Shown here piece by piece: positions 62,261 through 64,000 of a stretch of 64,000 bases of DNA. The stretch covers positions 12,495,755-12,559,754 of the forward strand of contig CM043868.1 in NCBI GenBank assembly GCA_023846275.1, given 5' to 3'. The position numbers and the translations under genes were made by a program. This DNA is from Vanilla planifolia. Taxonomy: Eukaryota > Streptophyta > Magnoliopsida > Asparagales > Orchidaceae. The notes beneath the pieces are model-generated. The model had not been told where the DNA came from. It saw only the letters and a program-made list of their open reading frames with translations, and did not search any database. Position 1 is the stretch's first letter. Every line of letters begins with the position of its first letter.

Positions 62261-64000
62261 TTAAAAACCAGGATAAACAATTAAGGTTCGTAAGCAAACA
62301 AGTTTTTAAACTATTTGTTACAAATATTAAATTCGAATAATATTGCTAAATATGCATAACTCGTAGGCGATTGGGATTGTTTGTATCGTTTGTACAATGA
62401 GAGCAACGTTATATGAAAAATTGAAACAATAAAAATTACAACAAAAAAATTTTAAAAAGTTGTACTTTTTTGTAGAATATCAATAAGTTGTAGGTCAGTC
62501 ATAACTATATAATATAATATTAATAAGATAAATATATAATATTTATAATACATTACTATAATTTTAAAAAATATTTACATTTTGTGAAACTAATGTATAC
62601 ATATGACATTTCTCACTAGTAAAATGATAAAAAATTGACTGTTGCTAGAGAACTTTTATTTTTTCATGATTTTCTGTTGGGTGCGATTGAAGATGCAAGA
62701 TTGGATTTGTTAGAGAAAGGAAATCTCATGCAAAGACTCATAGAATTTTTTAATAAAGTAAGAAAATTACAATTAAAGTGATAAGATACTGTAAACAATG
62801 AGATATAATAATCAAAAGAAATTAGCTCTAATTGTGATATTTCAGTGGGTAAAATCAAACTATGAACATTGCTTGCTACTACAAGTAGAATAACTTGATT
62901 AACATGGAGTTCATAATATAATGTTTTGTGGTAGTCCTAAAATTTTAAAAGGAGAATGAAAAAGTATGGTAATAAATTGAGTCTAGTAATATAAAATATG
63001 TTAAAATTGTTAATTAAAGTAGGATTTTGAGTTAATTTAATAAGTGAGATTATGTCTTAATATTTTTTATCCTAAAAGATGTACATTCACCAAATTTAAA
63101 AGATTATATACAATAGCTTCTTGTCCATTTAAAATTATTAAAATGTAAAATCCCAAAGCTTATCTTTAGAGTTATTATTTGATGCATTTATTAGAAAAGC
63201 CAATAATATTAAAGATTTATTATCATACAAGAATGATATACATGAAGAAAATTTGTAGGCTAACATTTTTATAAGCGATTCAAAAGATAAATAATCTCAT
63301 CTACATTTTGGTATCAAGCTTTTTGTTATTGATTGTATCTTAATTATTTTTTTTTGTAGTTTTTTTTAGGTTTTTTTTGGCAAAATAAGCAATCACTAAA
63401 GGGCACTTGACTAATTATGGAGGACATGAAGAGAGTATTAATTTTTTTGAGACATCATTTAGAGTTTAATTCTATAAAATAGTATTCTTCTTAATGAGAG
63501 GGAGTTGATGCAACATATCAAGTAATTCAAATTGAAATCATGATGTAGGATGTATTCTGTTATAGAAAATAAATTAAATCATGATTAAGGGTTTAGAAAA
63601 GGCTTACATAGATGCTTTATTAGGTTTATTGATATCATTAGATATTATTGAATTGTATAAGTCATTTATGAGACATGGACACTTGAATTTTTGTTTTTTG
63701 CATATTTTTATGTATATTTAAATTGTTGTTATTTTCTATTTTTAGTTATTTTTGGTTGAAGGTATTTTATTCTTTGTACTTTAGTAATGGCTTTTAACTC
63801 ATGCTTATTTAAACATTGTTAATGAATGAAAAAATGATATACTGGTTTTGTCATCAATTTGTAATTGTGAAGGTTTTATAAAAAGTATGTGTCCACAAGA
63901 TACCCACTCTAATGAAAAAATAAGTTGACTTTAATCAATATCTAATTTGTGATCTAGATTTATCCTTGTCATTATCATCAACTTCTCCCTCTTCAATTGA
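62261..64000. other. Gene-free AT-rich DNA, possibly LTR-element remnant
   Basis: No coding similarity was found. A primer-binding-like word (TTGGTATCAAGC) lies at about 63308-63319, and a purine-rich word followed by TGATGCAAC at about 63495-63515. These could mark an interior-deleted LTR element whose right LTR runs off the window. No LTR match was confirmed. Confidence 0.3.

Overview
The window reads as nuclear DNA of a seed plant, most likely a flowering plant. It is strongly AT-rich and intron-bearing. It carries three recognisable plant genes, and most of the rest is old, heavily decayed repeat DNA. The retroelement fossils are so eroded that the copies compared by eye differ by about 8 to 30 percent. 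That suggests a genome in which old insertions persist, but the species cannot be named from sequence alone.

Genes. (1) A tetraspanin of the plant TET18/19/20 type lies on the minus strand from 14596 to 6915. It has five exons and was found by matching family motifs across canonical splice sites. Its 5.4 kb last intron is filled with Ty3/gypsy-derived sequence. (2) A leucine-rich-repeat receptor kinase of the subfamily XI At2g33170/At5g63930 type lies on the plus strand from 24892 to 30556. It has two exons joined by a 2,344-base phase-1 intron inside the kinase APE motif, and encodes 1,106 residues with 26 LRRs, one membrane span and an RD kinase. (3) A mitochondrial calcium uniporter pore subunit (MCU) lies on the minus strand from 62068 to 61032. 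It has two exons and a 95-base intron, and encodes 313 residues. All three appear intact. They act in different places (endomembrane/plasma membrane scaffold, cell-surface receptor, inner mitochondrial membrane), and their adjacency does not suggest a pathway.

Layout. 1-3079: internally reduced Ty3/gypsy fossil with a G-box-rich LTR. 3140-6665: Ty1/copia fossil, minus strand. 6915-14596: tetraspanin gene. 14760-17330: gene-free AT-rich DNA. 17334-21650: Ty3/gypsy fossil, plus strand, with a GC-richer tail. 21700-23500: gene-free. 23500-30600: receptor kinase and its leader. 31200-31860: unexplained transcribed-looking block. 31900-34790: Ty3/gypsy fossil, minus strand. 34990-35400: possible copia gag scrap. 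36308-37105: long-inverted-repeat (foldback) element with an 84-base tandem array in its loop. 37340-44330: AT-rich repeat field with a 73-base tandem array, palindromic ATCATA/TATGAT motifs, microsatellites and a second tandem array near 42 kb. 44760-51390: the largest Ty3/gypsy fossil. 52830-54520: GC-rich purine-skewed island followed by a 62-base tandem array. 55400-60450: further repeat-derived DNA with the same motif families as 37-44 kb. 61032-62068: MCU. 62250-64000: repeat-like DNA.

I saw no rRNA or tRNA gene, no CRISPR array, and no coherent novel multi-gene system. The most interesting points are the tetraspanin last exon whose splice acceptor sits exactly on a repeat border, the foldback element with its internal array, and a recurrent AT palindrome family shared by sites up to 20 kb apart.
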